A stretch of 5,538 nt of DNA. Source: an uncultured Collinsella sp. (GTDB lineage Bacteria; Actinomycetota; Coriobacteriia; Coriobacteriales; Coriobacteriaceae). Under the pieces are notes generated by a model. It did no database searches and was not told the origin of the DNA. It saw only the letters and a program-made list of their open reading frames with translations. Made by a program: the position numbers and the translations under genes. The stretch lies in NCBI GenBank assembly GCA_934646965.1, contig CAKUEZ010000129.1, positions 1-5,538 on the forward strand. The letters run 5' to 3'. This document shows, in pieces, positions 4,722 through 5,538 of the stretch (its first letter is position 1; each line of letters opens with the position of its first letter).

Positions 4722-5538
4722 ATGGCTGTTGTTGATGTGTTGCCTTCGGATGGGAAGGTTATTGACGAGGGTCCTGTTGGTTGCTCTGTTGATGTTTGCT
4801 GTGATGACTTTCGTTATCTCGATGTTGGACTGCCGCCCGAGATTCTTCGTCTTAAGGATGCCGGGTATTTGACGCAGGCTGTTGCTGCCTGCGATCGCCT
4901 TTTGGAGCAGAACCCCGAGCCTTCGCTGGCTGCTTGTGTTCGTGCCGAGCGGTATCGCATGCTCGAGACGCCGCTTCATTTTTCGGTGTCGCGCGACCAG
5001 GCTATTGCGATGATTCGCGAGGAGTGGCCAGAGTTTACCGAAGAGCAGTTTGATGACCTGATTAATCGTAAGCGTATTGACTGGCGCTTTATCGATGGCG
5101 AACTGTTCGTTCTCGACAACTTCCTCGATTCGCTTCGCGTATATCCCAAAGAGGTTCCCGGCATGCGGCCCGATTCTACAGACGGAATAGCACTGCGCAA
5201 CGAGATGCTCAAGAAGATGGAGTCACAAAACGGATTGGCTCGCGTCATCACGCTTAAGGCATCCGTGTCTGTCCCCGGGGCTTTGGAGGGGGAGACCGTT
5301 CGCGCGTGGCTTCCCGTTGCCGCTGTTTGCCGCCAACAGTCTCAGGTCGAGATTCTCGATATGACGTCGGAGGGCACCGTTGCTTCTGAAGACGTTTCGG
5401 CTCGTACTACCTCGTGGACATCTTCGGCTGAGCGTTCATTCTCGGTGACCTATCGCTATCACATCGATGCCGCCTATTGCGACGTCTATGGGGGTACGCT
5501 TCCGTCTCATCCGTGCATGGACACGCCGCTGCCCGAGG
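4722..5538 (+). CDS. Transglutaminase-like domain protein, N-terminal part (runs off window)
   Basis: The frame is open for 272 codons from the ATG at 4722 to the window edge, with no stop; the last base begins an incomplete codon. No signal peptide or membrane segment is seen, so it is likely cytoplasmic. Residues about 38-142 are mainly helical: a TPR-like pair, then a segment with FTEEQFDDLINRKRIDW (105-121) and DGELFVLDNFLDSL (125-138). Residues about 173-255 look like a beta domain with VPGALEGETVRAWLPV (184-199) followed by QSQVEILD. In bacterial transglutaminase-like cysteine enzymes, a 'P...G..VR.WLP.P...-Q..V.I' block commonly precedes the catalytic Cys-His-Asp core, and the helical half fits a known variety of such proteins. 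The core itself would lie beyond the edge, so activity cannot be judged. The N-terminus has clustered cysteines (C21, C26, C27). Codons are GTT/CTT-rich, unlike fba. It has its own promoter. The family is inferred from memory of the domain pattern. Confidence 0.65.
   Translation, partial: MAVVDVLPSDGKVIDEGPVGCSVDVCCDDFRYLDVGLPPEILRLKDAGYLTQAVAACDRLLEQNPEPSLAACVRAERYRMLETPLHFSVSRDQAIAMIREEWPEFTEEQFDDLINRKRIDWRFIDGELFVLDNFLDSLRVYPKEVPGMRPDSTDGIALRNEMLKKMESQNGLARVITLKASVSVPGALEGETVRAWLPVAAVCRQQSQVEILDMTSEGTVASEDVSARTTSWTSSAERSFSVTYRYHIDAAYCDVYGGTLPSHPCMDTPLPE

Noticed and set aside
4645..4872. 75-residue + strand frame overlapping the start of the transglutaminase-like gene
   Set aside because: It begins before the -10 element of the next gene and overlaps it in another frame. 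Its hydrophobic look comes from GTT/CTT codons read out of frame, not from a real membrane protein.
4635..5251. Two - strand frames (4635-4979 and 4976-5251) opposite the transglutaminase-like gene
   Set aside because: They have no ribosome binding site or family motif, and the + strand frame is continuous and domain-like over the same stretch.

Overview
This window looks like an ordinary chromosomal segment of a moderately high-GC Gram-positive anaerobe. The best guess is Coriobacteriia, Collinsella-like. This rests on codon preference, AGGAGG-type ribosome binding sites, protein style and gene order, not on a marker gene, so the taxonomic call is tentative. All genes read on the + strand. 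I see no mobile element, tRNA, rRNA, CRISPR array or phage gene.

Layout. (1) 1-264: the last 87 codons of a gene that fits the C-terminus of the single-strand exonuclease RecJ, cut by the left edge. (2) 280-2640: a complete long RelA/SpoT homologue (Rel) with hydrolase, synthetase, TGS, Cys-containing and ACT regions. It starts 15 nt after recJ and is probably cotranscribed with it. (3) 2641-2724: a short gap with a perfect 12-bp inverted repeat and a possible promoter. (4) 2725-3408: a glyoxalase II-like metallo-beta-lactamase-fold hydrolase. (5) 3409-3602: an intergenic region ending in an extended -10 promoter with overlapping small inverted repeats. (6) 3603-4469: a class II fructose-bisphosphate aldolase with the codon bias of a very highly expressed gene. 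(7) 4470-4721: a large nested palindrome of 92 nt, probably the aldolase terminator, then a promoter for the next gene. (8) 4722 to the right edge: the first 272 codons of a transglutaminase-like protein. This reading frame is open to the end of the window and so has no stop here.

How it fits together. recJ, rel and a GloB-like hydrolase form the kind of neighbourhood known from Firmicutes (recJ-apt-rel-dtd-hydrolase), but apt and dtd are absent here. Rel makes and degrades (p)ppGpp, the aldolase is a central glycolytic enzyme, and the hydrolase may detoxify thioesters. The aldolase and the transglutaminase-like gene each appear to be separate transcription units. No undescribed multigene system is evident. 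The points most worth a second look are the nested palindrome after fba, the perfect hairpin before the hydrolase, and the edge-truncated transglutaminase-like gene with its unusual N-terminal half.
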